Shown here one piece after another: positions 38,001 to 47,924 of a DNA stretch of 64,000 nt. The stretch's first letter is position 1, and the number at the start of each line of letters is the position of its first letter. Both the position numbers and the translations under genes were made by a program. The notes under the pieces are model-generated. The model was not told the DNA's origin and made no database searches. It saw nothing but the letters and a program-made list of their open reading frames with translations. The stretch lies in contig OZ024861.1 in assembly GCA_964017155.1 (NCBI GenBank), forward strand, positions 23,371,713 to 23,435,712, read 5' to 3'. The stretch is from Oasisia sp. SBJ-2009. Taxonomy: Eukaryota; Annelida; Polychaeta; Sabellida; Siboglinidae.

Positions 38001-41000
38001 GCCACCTGATGGTCTGTTGTCTTGGTTTGTGCCACCTGATGGTCTGTTTTCTTGGTTTGTGCCACCTGATGGTCTGTTTTCTTGGTTTGTGCCACCTGAT
38101 GGTCTGTTGTCTTGGTTTGTGCCACCTGATGGTCTGTTGTCTTGGTTTGTGTCACCTGATGGTCTGTTTTCTTGGTTTGTGCCACCTGATGGTCTGATGT
38201 GTGTGACACTTTGACCACTGAGGACAGTCACCTTAGTTCTTGCTCTGTGTTGATCAGCTGCTTTGTTGGTGCTCATCACACCATCAGTCTGGTCTCCAGG
38301 CCTCCCTGTTGGATCCATGTCTCTGGCCGTCACAGTAGCCATGGAGAATGTCTGACTCAGCTTCTTTCTTCTTGTATTTGCTGACTGTGTGACGTAGGCT
38401 TGCGAATGTGCTGACTGTGTGACTGAGGTGTGTGACTGTGCTGACTGTGTAACTGCTGTCTGTGAGTGTGTCTTGTCTGTGTTCCGCATGGTGTGATGAT
38501 GTTCTTCACCTGATGACACAGTAACTGAAGACATGACAGAGCTCTGGAGCAGTTCACCCTCAGATGTGTTGGCGTTGGTTCTGACATCTCCATTGGTGTC
38601 CATTGTGTTTCCCACGTTGTCTACCAGTGTAGGTAGTTGCCTGTCTGATGTGGGGGCCAATTCACCATTTGCCTTGCCAAATCTGGTATCATCGTCTTTG
38701 TCTTCTTTGTCAATCTTCACCGTGCCTCTGTAATTGTTCTGATCTTCAGAATAGTCAGCGGTGGAACCGTGCCAGGTTGAGCTGTGGTCTCTTGCCCTCT
38801 CCAAGGTCACAGCAGCATCGTGCTGGTTTTTCTTCTCGTTTCTGCCTGCTTCCAATTGTCTGTCCTCCGGGTTATGCGCTGATCCCAAACTTCGGTAATG
38901 TGTCTCCAGATCAAGCGCTGCTCCCGCACCTTGATAACGTGGAGCGTTCCATGAGGATGTCCCTTCTGTCCTGTCACTAGACATATGTTTACCGTCAACT
39001 TTGCTGTCCATCGTTGTTGTTTTAGCTTCTTCAGCATTGGTCTGGCCCCATTTCCAGTTTGTGGTGTCAGCAGTATTTCCTGTCATACTGGCAGGGTGGG
39101 GCATCAGTGTTGTATGGTAGCTAGCCTCGACAGGGTTCCACCTCATAAATGGCAGGTTCTTGGCCTCGGGCATATATGCCATGGCAGGTGTATGGCTGAG
39201 TGGTGTTGTCACATGACTTGTCACATGATCAGTCACATGACCTGATGTATATCTCCCACAGCGAACTGTCACAGGCGAATCATAGAGACCTACAACATTT
39301 CATCGTATAGATAGAGATAATGTATCGAGACATCGGAGAAGAAAGATGTAGGCCTAGAATATCATTATAATTTAATGTACAAAATTAATAGATGCAATTT
39401 TATGACTGAAAACTCAGTTGTTTGTACATTGAGGAAAAGTCTCACTGCAACATTGTAATATATTCTTCTGACTTTTACCTCATGCCAAGGTGTTTGGGGC
39501 CACAATATATTATTTTACATTACATATGAAACTTATGCACTAGTGTTTTGGGTCTAACTAAAACCACTTTTAACTACATGTACACCTGAATCCCAAATTT
39601 TATATCTACTTTAAGATCACTCACAAAAATCATAGTCATAGGTTTAGGTTCCTACTAGAACACTCAAACCAAAACCTTTTTGGGGCCCAAAGAGAACACT
39701 TACTTCTGACCTTGTACCAGAACCCCATGCCCTGGTGTTTGGGGTCTAAGGAGAACACTTACTTCTGACCTTGAACCAGAACCCCATGCCCTGGTGTTTG
39801 GGGTCTGAGTGGAAGGTCAGTCGCACTCGTTGACCTCTGTGCACCATGGTTTCGGACACGTAGCCGCACTCAGTCATTGGAGCTCCGTGGTCAGTCTGGA
39901 CGGTCAGCCAGTCCTCACACGGACTGGCCGCCTTGAGGAGGAAGAAGGCTGAGGTGACCTCTAAGTAGGAGTGGTCAGTGGTCAGGTCACAGGTGCAGTG
40001 TTGGTGCGGGGGGTAGGGTTGGGGGAAGTGGGGGCTGGTGATGTGGGTCACCCCCGTCGTCGTGTATTCAACATCGCTACAGACGTCCGTCAATTGGGGC
40101 CCTGAAACGTCAAATTAATATTTATTAATTTGAATAATATTTTAGTAATTTAATAATTACTTACTTTTAATAGGATTTATTACTGTACATTGTATACTGT
40201 TTTATCTGAATAATAGTAGTATTTTATTATTTATTAATTTTATGAATTATTTATTTTATTATTATAATACAATGTGTCTGCTTGAAGTGTAGGTTTTCAG
40301 ACACACACAACATATGCAAACATTTTTATTTGATGAACTGTGTGTTTTTGGATACCCAGTCTACCTGATACATGGAACAATCACAAAACAACACCGTTAA
40401 CAAAGAGATACATGGAACAATCACAAAACAACACCGTCAACAAAGAGATACATGGAACAGTCACAAAACAACACCATCAATGAAGAGATACATGGAACAG
40501 TCACAAAACAACACCATCAACAAAGAGATACATGGAACAGTCACAAAACAACACTGTCAACAAAGAGATACATGGAACAGTCACAAAACAACATCTTCAA
40601 CAAAGAGATACATGGAACAATCACAAAATAACATCGTCAATGAAGAGATACATGGAACAGTCACAAAACAATATCTTCAACAAAGAGATACATGGAACAG
40701 TCACAAAACAACACCGTCAACAAAGAGATACATGGAACAATCACAAAACAACACAGTCAACAAAGAGATACATGGAACAGTCACAAAACAACACCATCAA
40801 CAAAGAGATACATGGAACAATCACAAAACAACACAGTCAACAAAGAGATACATGGAACAGTCACAAAACAACACCGTCAACAAAGAGATACATGGAACAA
40901 TCACAAAACAACACAGTCAACAAAGAGATACATGGAACAGTCACAAAACAACACCATCAACAAAGAGATACATGGAACAGTCACAAAACAACACCGTCAA

Positions 41001-42662
41001 CAAAGAGATACATGGAACAATCACAAAACAACACCGTCAACAAAGAGATACATGGAACAGTCACAAAACAACACAGTCAACAAAGAGATACATGGAACAG
41101 TCACAAAATAACATCTTCAACAAAGAGATACATGGAACAATCACAAAACAACACCGTCAACAAAGAGATACATGGAACAATCACAAAACAACACTGTCAA
41201 CAAAGAGATACATGGAACAATCACAAAATAACATCTTCAACAAAGAGATACATGGAACAATCACAAAACAACACCGTCAACAAAGAGATACATGGAACAA
41301 TCACAAAACAACACTGTCAACAAAGAGATACATGGAACAATCACAAAACAACACTGTCAACAAAGAGATACATGGAACAATCACAAAACAACACTGTCAA
41401 CAAAGAGATACATGGAACAATCACAAAACAACACTGTCAACAAAGAGATACATGGAACAGTCACAAAATAACATCTTCAACAAAGAGATACATGGAACAA
41501 TCACAAAACAACACCATCAACGAAGAAATACATGGAACAGTAACAAAACAATATCTTCAACAAAGAGATACATGGAACAATCACAAAACAGTTATAATAT
41601 AATTTATTCCAATGCATGTACTTCATAGTATTGAAACCTAAACAGCAAGCAGTGTAGATAAATAATAAAAATTATGCTATGTATTAACATCATTGTGCGA
41701 CATAACTTTGTTATTAAAGGGATACTCCAGTCAGTGAGAGGTTCACAGTATTAACTTAAATATGTATAGTATATTGGTTGTGCCTAGTAATTGTGCAAAA
41801 AGATCGTTAATAAACAATTAGTTATAGTTTAATGGTATCAAAAACATGCTATTAAGGGCGCTGCCATCTTGAGACTTATGCGCCAGTGAAATAAGCCAAA
41901 TCGTTTACGTCACTGGTGCATTGATGCAAAGGGCAAGGATTGGCGGAATTTTCGCTAATAATTGTGTTAGTGATGTAAGCAGTCCGCGATGTACTGGATA
42001 CATCAAATACCATTGGATAGACATAGGATGTTCGAACGTGCATGCGTCAGTGATGTAAGAGGTTTACATCACTGGCGCATAAATCTCAATGTGGCAGTAC
42101 CCTGAATCCAACATGGAGTGTTTCTTTCTTTACTATAATTAATTGTCTATTAACGATCTTTGTGAACAAGGACTATGCACAACCAATATATTATACAGAT
42201 GTAAGTAAATGGTGTGAATCTCTCACTGACTGGAGTATCCCTTTAAGTGTGCATTTGTCAGACAACATGAGACACAAGGATTGAGTGTAGATGAGTAGTT
42301 TGTGGCGACTCACCTGGTACGCAGCGATACTTCACTCGCAGACAGTTGGTGAACATGCTCCCACACGTGCGAGCGCGTAGAGGCCGTCGCTCCACCTGCA
42401 TGCCCCAACACGCACTCTTACCCCGACAATACCACTTGGTGAGGGTGTAGGGCACTGAACACATGGGGCGGGGGTGACACCCTGGCGTGGCACTGTACCC
42501 CAGCAGCTCCGACTCCACCAGGATGAGTTCGTGTGGTCGACAGTTCAGTCCCAGACCTCCGTAGGTGCCGTACTGGGCCGTACTGATGTGACAGTCGCAC
42601 ATTGTCACCAGTGTCATGAGAAGTGTCATTGTCATCCACCATTGGTGACACGGTGGTAACAT
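22630..42662 (-). CDS. gene A: giant SUEL-CUB-mucin-like transmembrane receptor
   Basis: Six exons (42662-42314, 40101-39763, 39289-27992, 26129-26057, 25378-24087, 23429-22630) join in one frame with canonical splice sites. They sum to 14151 nt, which is 4716 residues plus a stop. Order: signal peptide within 1-30, SUEL/rhamnose-binding-lectin-like domain about 35-117, CUB domain about 118-229, Ser/Thr/Pro-rich repeat stalk about 230-3995, one transmembrane helix about 3997-4019, a basic RRRRRR stop-transfer, and a cytoplasmic tail of about 690 residues with polyproline. SUEL and CUB domains bind glycans or proteins outside the cell. The stalk would hold them far from the membrane. The tail has YETL and YNSI motifs and SH3-type prolines, which suggests signalling. 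No family with this exact architecture is known to me. A role in adhesion or recognition is inferred. Confidence 0.85.
23890..23940. repeat. (GGGAAAT)6 heptamer repeat
   Basis: Six clean 7-bp copies in intron 5 of gene A. Confidence 0.9.
24087..25378 (-). CDS. gene A exon 5: juxtamembrane and polyproline tail
   Basis: 1292 bp. The acceptor is GTGCCTGCAG and the donor TCTTCAG/GTAACA; it enters in phase 2 and leaves in phase 1. It begins with the basic RRRRAVMRKK segment directly after the transmembrane helix. It contains NDVSHEMMS repeats, YETL and YNSI tyrosine motifs, PLPPIPRRR, and an uninterrupted run of about 15 prolines at 24288-24333 that is encoded by a GGAGGG microsatellite. Confidence 0.85.
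25605..25712. repeat. (AATAT)n then (TA)n microsatellite
   Basis: About 17 pentamer copies followed by a pure TA run, in intron 4 of gene A. Confidence 0.95.
25988..26045. repeat. (CGTG)n tetranucleotide repeat
   Basis: GT and then about 11 CGTG copies, ending about 10 bp from the donor of the gene A transmembrane exon. Confidence 0.95.
26057..26129 (-). CDS. gene A exon 4: transmembrane helix
   Basis: 73 bp, too short for a simple ORF search. The acceptor is TTTTATTTCAG and the donor GGAG/GTAAAT; it enters in phase 1 and leaves in phase 2. It encodes LLVTAIVGWFVLVLGLALFF followed by CWRR. The two flanking exons connect only in this frame. Gene B has an equivalent exon with the same phases. 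Confidence 0.9.
26130..27991. other. gene A intron 3, nothing recognised
   Basis: AT-rich intron without a supported exon or repeat. Confidence 0.6.
27992..39289 (-). CDS. gene A exon 3: 11.3-kb repeat-stalk exon
   Basis: A single open exon of 11298 bp (3765 whole codons), phase 1 at both ends. The acceptor is TGTTGTAG and the donor ACAGG/GTAAGT. It encodes a hydrophilic stalk rich in Thr, Ser, Pro, Gln and Asn, with at least five tandem-repeat systems. All unit lengths are multiples of three: 30 bp (residues about 594-1270), a decayed 33-bp version (about 1700-1840), STTSTTP (about 2066-2276), 18-bp KVTEGD (about 2369-2446), 45-bp EPLGRLDEQSTVSL (about 2728-3050) and 42-bp QPPERLSQQPTVSS (about 3166-3386). 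Thr/Ser-rich parts would be heavily O-glycosylated if secreted. Cysteine appears almost absent. The exon is among the longest expected in any animal gene. Confidence 0.88.
29820..30480 (-). repeat. 42-bp coding repeat (QPPERLSQQPTVSS)
   Basis: About 15 copies of a 14-residue unit in the gene A stalk, diverging toward both ends. Confidence 0.93.
30829..31795 (-). repeat. 45-bp coding repeat (EPLGRLDEQSTVSL)
   Basis: About 21 nearly identical 15-residue units. Alternative D/G, S/T and CTC-ACC/ATC variants are distributed in patches, as expected from recent unequal exchange or gene conversion. Confidence 0.95.
32640..32870 (-). repeat. 18-bp coding repeat (KVTEGD)
   Basis: About 13 units of six residues, strongly acidic and basic in alternation. 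Confidence 0.93.
33150..33780 (-). repeat. Thr/Ser/Pro mucin-like repeat (TTPSTTS)
   Basis: Short irregular units giving a stretch of about 200 residues that is almost only T, S and P, the classic mucin-type O-glycosylation substrate. Confidence 0.9.
34470..34880 (-). repeat. decayed copies of the NQE coding repeat
   Basis: About a dozen diverged 11-residue units of the type FGDINQEIRP that clearly resemble the 10-residue array at 36170-38195. They may be an older generation of the same repeat. Confidence 0.75.
36170..38195 (-). repeat. 30-bp coding repeat (TNQENRPSGD), about 67 copies
   Basis: Ten-residue units with E/D/K and G/D variation. An 840-bp block of 28 units (36211-37050) is repeated essentially unchanged at 37051-37890, marked by the odd units HQEIRPSDSTYKENRPS. 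The unit lacks stops in several frames, so long alternative frames (KKTDHQVTQT on -, MVCFLGLCHL on +) are present. I do not regard them as genes. Confidence 0.96.
39692..39770 (-). repeat. 59-bp duplication of the CUB exon end and donor
   Basis: Positions 39692-39711 repeat 39751-39770 (offset 59 bp), with matching flanks. The duplicate carries a second AGAA/GTAAGT donor-like site 59 bp inside the intron. A more decayed trace (CATGCCAAGGTGTTTGGGG) lies near 39481. Confidence 0.85.
39763..40101 (-). CDS. gene A exon 2: CUB domain
   Basis: 339 bp, phase 1 at both ends. The acceptor is CGTTTCAG and the donor TCAGAA/GTAAGT. It encodes one CUB domain: VCSDVEYTTTG, TSPHFPQPYPPHQHCTC, PCEDWLTVQ, ECGY and GMGFWFKVRS. 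Four to five of the usual Cys are visible. Intron read-through would add KCSP and a stop, giving a potentially secreted SUEL-CUB fragment. Confidence 0.88.
40372..41590. repeat. 40-bp minisatellite, about 30 copies
   Basis: Unit CAAAGAGATACATGGAACAA plus TCACAAAACAACACCGTCAA, very homogeneous, in intron 1 of gene A. Because 40 is not a multiple of three, all + frames cycle through the unit without a stop. This creates a false 418-residue frame. Confidence 0.96.
41718..42242. mobile_element. 525-bp MITE with long inverted arms, TTAA target sites
   Basis: The ends are inverted copies (AGGGATACTCCAGTCAGTGA at left). TTAA lies on both sides (41714-41717 and 42243-42246). Inverted similarity continues well inside (GGCGCATAA/TTATGCGCC segments near 41880 and 42075), so the whole element can fold. 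TTAA duplication with ends beginning in AGG fits a non-autonomous Kolobok-type element better than piggyBac. The family assignment is inferred. It lies in intron 1 of gene A. Confidence 0.75.
42314..42662 (-). CDS. gene A exon 1: signal peptide and SUEL-type lectin domain
   Basis: 349 coding bp, donor TACCAG/GTGAGT, leaves in phase 1. The start is the ATG at 42662. The hydrophobic TMTLLMTLVTM segment just after it suits a signal peptide. The domain shows LNCRPHELILVESELLGYS, then CHPRPMC, CRGKSAC, and the closing TNCLRVKYRCVP typical of galactose/rhamnose-binding (SUEL) lectins. The conserved YGR and DPCxGTxKYL sugar-contact motifs are only weakly kept, so ligand specificity is unclear. Confidence 0.85.
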
Positions 42663-43560
42663 AGTGTCGTGACACTATGTCTTATGTCAAAAAGAAAGAC
42701 GTCTCGATGATGTTCTTACCAGGTGGTATATGTGCGATGGTTTCTGGTGAAAAGTCACTAAAATTTACAATGGTGTTGATGTTGTTCTTATACATTGTTA
42801 GACATTGTCCTTTCTTGGTAGTTAATGAAGAAACGTCATCAAAATCTACATCGAAGTCAACGATGTCACGTCATGTTCACATTCACTGATGAATTGCCTT
42901 CATCACAGGCAAGATATGTCACTAACTGGCGACATTCCACCAGAGATGTCACTGTTTAACAACTATCACCGTCTTTGTATGTGGTTACATCAACCATAAA
43001 CTGCACGTGTAAGATATGGTAAATAATACCTTGAGATAACTAGAATCCATCAAAGTATAATCCTGTCTACATCTTGACAGTGTGGTCATGTCAATGGTAC
43101 ACACTGGACTAACAGTGACACAGGGAGAGGCAATGATGTTGGTGTAATTAATTGTAGTTGGTTAATTATCTCAATGGCCTCTCAATTAGTAGTGGTTAGT
43201 GTAGTAGGAGGTGGTTGTAATTGGTTTCTAATAGACTGATGGTGTCTCTTTAGCACACTGGTTACAGGCTGACACAGGTGGCTCTAACATTAGTGGTCAC
43301 AATCACCTTCAGGCTAGGCACATTTCAAACATCTCGGGGCATTTTAATACTTCAGGCTCATGTCTTCATTACTACACTTACTTAACTTACAGCAGCAACA
43401 GTTTAGCTTTATTTAGTCATCTTACTTTATTTTTAAAGTAATTTTTTTGGGCAAACTATATCCCTTTATTAGTATTTTTCAGACTAACTTGTCCTGGCAA
43501 ACTTTATTATATTATCAGTGTTATTCAAACTAACTTGCTACCAGTGCCTTGTTGTTGAGT
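42663..43560. other. upstream region of gene A
   Basis: Presumed 5' UTR and promoter of gene A. No TATA box or other site is convincing. Confidence 0.4.
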
Positions 43561-43561
43561 G

Positions 43562-43885
43562 CAGACTTGGCTCAGGGGTAGAACTTTGGACTCTCGACTA
43601 TGAGAACCCAGGTTCGAATCCTGTGCTGCGATGTTAAAACCTTGGGCAAGTTTTTTCACTCGACATTGCTCCAGTTTACTCAGCTGTATAAATGAGTACC
43701 TGGCTATAGACAGTGGTGAATGTGTGTACGAGCAGCCTTCAGGTATTAATTGTAGCATATGGCTGGATGCTTCCCAGAGAAGTTGAGACGGTGTTTGATT
43801 GAACAGGTCTGCCAGTGAAGTAAAGTGTAAAAGTGCTTTGAGGAATCCTGAGGATTGGATACTGCACAATATAAGAACTTACTTT
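43562..43885 (+). mobile_element. tRNA-derived SINE, nearly complete
   Basis: The head has A-box TGGCTCAGGGGTAGA and B-box GGTTCGAATCC. A body of about 250 bp (GCTTCCCAGAGAAGTTGAGA and others) follows, ending in GGATACTGCACAATATAAGA. The same body recurs at about 49555-49670, 55490-55605 and, decayed, 13370-13470. It is a distinct family from the SINE at 6056. Confidence 0.75.
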
Positions 43886-43889
43886 GCTT

Positions 43890-46800
43890 TTTTGTCTCAT
43901 TTGTATAACAATTTATTGTAAATATCTTATTTATTAAATTTAAAGTTGACATTAAATGGCATGAATTCACTTATTTTAGACTCTTTAAGGCTATATTATC
44001 TTATTACACACATGCACACACACACGCACGCACGCACTCATGCACACACACACAGATGTACACATTATTATATTTAGGTTGTTTTAATTGTATTATTTCT
44101 ATAGTAATTGTATGCACATATATTATTTGTCATATAATGCCACAAAAGAATTTATGGATCTGTTGCCGAATAAAATTTATATTATTAGTTTACCATACAT
44201 AATTCATTAGCATTGAACTAATTTATGAAGCTTTTTTATTACATATAAAATAGTCCAGCTCAAAAACGATTTTCAGTACATGAACAACTTGGGGCATGTT
44301 TGCCACCAGTTCTATAGCAGTGTATTTATTGAGTGTATTAAATAATAAAACATTATTTATTCACGATAACCTTATATAAAATTTACAGCTTATCTCCCTA
44401 AGGGTCGTGATTGCTAACGCAAGTGTGTTGTAAAACATAATATACATGCACAAAACAATTTGATCAACTACATTATACATTGCATAATGCGTTAAAATAT
44501 AGTGAATAAAAAAATGGAATAACAATAAAAAATAAATATAGTGAATAAATAAAACAAATTAAATTACAAAAAAAAGATAAATTATAAAACAAGATAAATA
44601 GTATTAATAAATATAATAAAACGTTTAGTAAAAGTTTTCATTGCATCGTGCGTCACTGTTTTCTAGTTAAAAACATGATGCATGTATGTCGTCTTAAAGG
44701 CAGAGAGAGAGAGTTCGAGTTTCTTATTATTGGGTCTAATTCATTCATATATGTGTGCGTCATTTACAGCAATGGAGTTCTTGAATACATTGGTTCGTGC
44801 TTTTGGGACATACAAGTCATAGAATGTAGCTGTTGTAGAACGTTTTCATTGCTTTGTACGGAAGGTATTGTTTTATCCTGCACAGAAATGCATTGTGTCA
44901 TTTATGAAATCAACACAGACAGGCATGTAGCGTTTGTGTTTATTGATGATTGTTCCATGCACAGGTGCATCAGTGAGTGTTCTGGAGAACATGTAAGATT
45001 TAGACACAAGAGACCCAGGCAATAAAACATGATTGCATCAATTAAGTGCACCTGGCTGTCTCTCTGGAGAGTGCAGCAGCTGAGGCTAATCACTGGTGGT
45101 GTCATTTTCACAGGATATTAGCCCCAAGAGAAACATAACACACCCAAGTTACACACCTGTTAGTGTGTAGTATGTACACAGCAAACTACACATGTGTAGT
45201 TCTGTAGACAGGGGACTTACTCATATATACTAAGTCTATAACGTTATTATTAGTTATTTAGTGGAAAGTATATAAGTTATCATATAATGTGTCATAGCAG
45301 TAGATATATTATTTCGCAATTCACTATTACATCATCATTTTGAAAGTTACAATGACAATATGTTCACTGTTCAAATGAAATATTTGAAATGTTTTCTACA
45401 CGTGGCATACCACAAATGCATTGTGTCAAGTGAAAAGGTCACTGTTGCATATAAAAAGACGATTACAGTGTAATTACATTTAGATGTCTACTGGTTTACC
45501 TATTACAGCAGTAGCATTTGACACGGGGAACTGTTTTGTTCGATGGAACAACTTCTCTTGAATACTGAAGCCAGTAACACAAACATATATGGCCAGCCCA
45601 GGTGATCATTTAACTTTAATTGTATCAATTAAATGTAAACCTACTGACACTGTGATATTTCTAGTTAGCTTTTTCATCTTTGAGTCGGCCTGGATTATTA
45701 TAATAATTATTATTTCTGTTAATACTAACAGTTTATACTGTATATGTAGCTAACCACGAGAAGAAGGAAGAATATTTAATTTAATATTTCTGATTTAGTT
45801 AGATATGGTCATGTGACAACATATGGCTGTCTGGTATATAAACACACCCTCCAACCTTCAAGTAGATTGGTTACCGACTGACATTCAATAAATAAGTGCC
45901 CCTACATAATTCATCATGTCTTCACACCATGGTCCTGTTGGTCAATGGCGGCTGCCATTTTGTTTCTACTAATGGTGCAGTGGTTATTTTACATTCTCTG
46001 ACTCTTCTGCCTTCTCCTTGTTTTCATCATAGGCTGTGTTATAGTTCATGCTTTCGAAGATGTTTAGGAGTTTATATGTTTTTGCTTGATATTCTACACA
46101 TTTCATTCCATGGTTTTTATGTTGATCTTTTTTGTGTTGTCATTGGCCATGTTTGACACCTGTTTGTTGCTATCACTATCAGTTAGATTAAGCATTTTAC
46201 TTTTGAGGAATTTGTCAAATTTCAAGTTTCAAAGTTCAGTTCCAATTTTTTATGGGATTCAACATTTTGTTTTTTGTCATCCTTTTTCTTCAGATTATTT
46301 ACAAAGTTGCATGCCATTAACATTATATATTTATCCTTCAGCAATCTAGCTGTTGTCAGCAAATAGCAATGTTTATACTGGTTACACAGCTTACATCTAG
46401 TGTGTATTTACATCTCAAGTGTACTTTGTGATTGTGTCTAGTGTCTACATTCTATATATACGTGGTGTAGTCGCCACTTTGATACTCCTGCATGAAGCTG
46501 ACACATCTGAATGCCATTTGCATATTTGCAGTGCATGTAGGTCATTGTTTAAATGCAGAATCAGATACATAATCAGTTGTTCATAGTTGTAAAGCAACTA
46601 AGGTTACTGTGTGTTTTTATTGTACACAAACAAATCAGTGTGACATACTTGGTGTATTAATTTTCATTAAATATATCAAAATTGAGACGAGCAAAATTGT
46701 TAACTATGGAGTGGCTTTTAATGTCTTAATGAAATAGGAGAAAGCTGATAGGAAATGGGATGAGATGTGCATTGTTAATTGGTGTTGCTGTGTTGACAGT

Positions 46801-46925
46801 GATGTTGTAACTTGATGGTGGACACTGGGGAAGCCTCATGCTGTGAAAGTGTGGCTCCGTCTAGTGAATGAAACAAAACTAAAATGATTGTCTCTACCTG
46901 CTGGTGGGCATGAAAATAATGAAGG
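43890..46925. other. intergenic between genes A and C, nothing recognised
   Basis: AT-rich. A 125-codon + strand frame at 44648-45025 has no recognisable domain or splice context and is not called. Confidence 0.5.
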
Positions 46926-47477
46926 TAGGACAAAACCCCCTCCGGACAAAACCCCCTCGGACAAAACCCCCTTGGACAAAACCCCCTCCATACATAACTC
47001 CATCAAGACATAAGCTCTTTCCGGACAAAACCTCCTCGGACAAAACCCCCTCATCATAGATACTAGCCTCAAGAATTATCAAAAGAAGTAAACTTAGCTT
47101 GGCTGTATATTTGTGCATACTATATATAATATAGCGGATCAGTGGTGCTGAACAACAATCTTCTCTTCTCTCTATAATTTTAAATGATATTTTAGTTGTC
47201 TTATAATGTGTGTCTACTAATTGAAATTATATTTTTAGAAGATAATATATATATATTTTAAACAATTTTAAAGGACATTTTATATATATGTATTTATTTA
47301 TTAACTAGTTTACACCACAATTAGTGTTAAATAGATAATCTATTATTTTAATTTTGTCTTTATTTATTTATTATATTAAAATATTTTTTTCATTTTAAAG
47401 AACAAATTATGTACTATATGTATATCTTATATCTATAGCTTATATTTATTTGCCATATTTCATTTTATTGTATATAC

Positions 47478-47558
<81 letters not shown>

Positions 47559-47920
47559 CACTATATGAGTCAACGCCAGACTACATTCCAATTCATCATG
47601 TAATGCACGTTGGATATGGCAATAAAGCTTTATTATTATTATATATATATATATATATAATATATATATATATATAATTTGGTATGTAAAAAATGTAAAT
47701 ACGTACCAAATATTTTATAATTACTAGCATAATAAAGGCGCTATTCAAGCAAGTTACCCTCTGTCTAGTATCATTGATGAGGGGGTTTTGTCCGGAAATG
47801 AATTATGTATGGAGGGGGTTTGTCCAAGGGGGTTTTGTCCGGAAATGGCTTAAGTCTAGAGGGAGTTTTGTCCGAGGGGGTTTTGTCCAAGGGGGTTTTG
47901 TCCGGAGGGGGTTTTGTCCG
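46926..47920. mobile_element. foldback element with iterated 15-bp inverted arms
   Basis: The left arm 46926-47066 consists of iterated GGACAAAACCCCCTC units. The right arm 47765-47920 is its inverted counterpart (GGGGGTTTTGTCC units), and the innermost ends also match (CTAGTATC at 47765 against GATACTAG at 47059-47066). The core of about 700 bp is AT-rich, with long TA runs (47465-47556) and a nested LINE tail. No transposase is present. Confidence 0.75.
47565..47650 (+). mobile_element. short LINE 3' tail
   Basis: A fragment ending in GGCAATAAAGCTTTATTATT, similar in kind to the tail of the LINE remnant at 5594. It is too short to assign and is nested in the foldback core. Confidence 0.45.
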
Positions 47921-47924
47921 CGCA

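Noticed and set aside
36059..38218. 719-codon minus frame (KKTDHQVTQT)
   Set aside because: Shadow of the true stalk frame. It does not connect to the flanking exons, whereas the chosen frame links CUB and transmembrane exons.
40372..41628. 418-codon + strand frame
   Set aside because: A 40-bp repeat that is stop-free in all three + frames; no conserved domain; antisense to a gene A intron.
43562..43635. Possible tRNA gene
   Set aside because: A and B boxes are present but the cloverleaf does not close and SINE body follows; other copies of that body occur nearby.
44648..45025. 125-codon + strand frame
   Set aside because: No recognisable domain, no splice evidence and Cys-rich composition without pattern; probably chance in AT-rich DNA.
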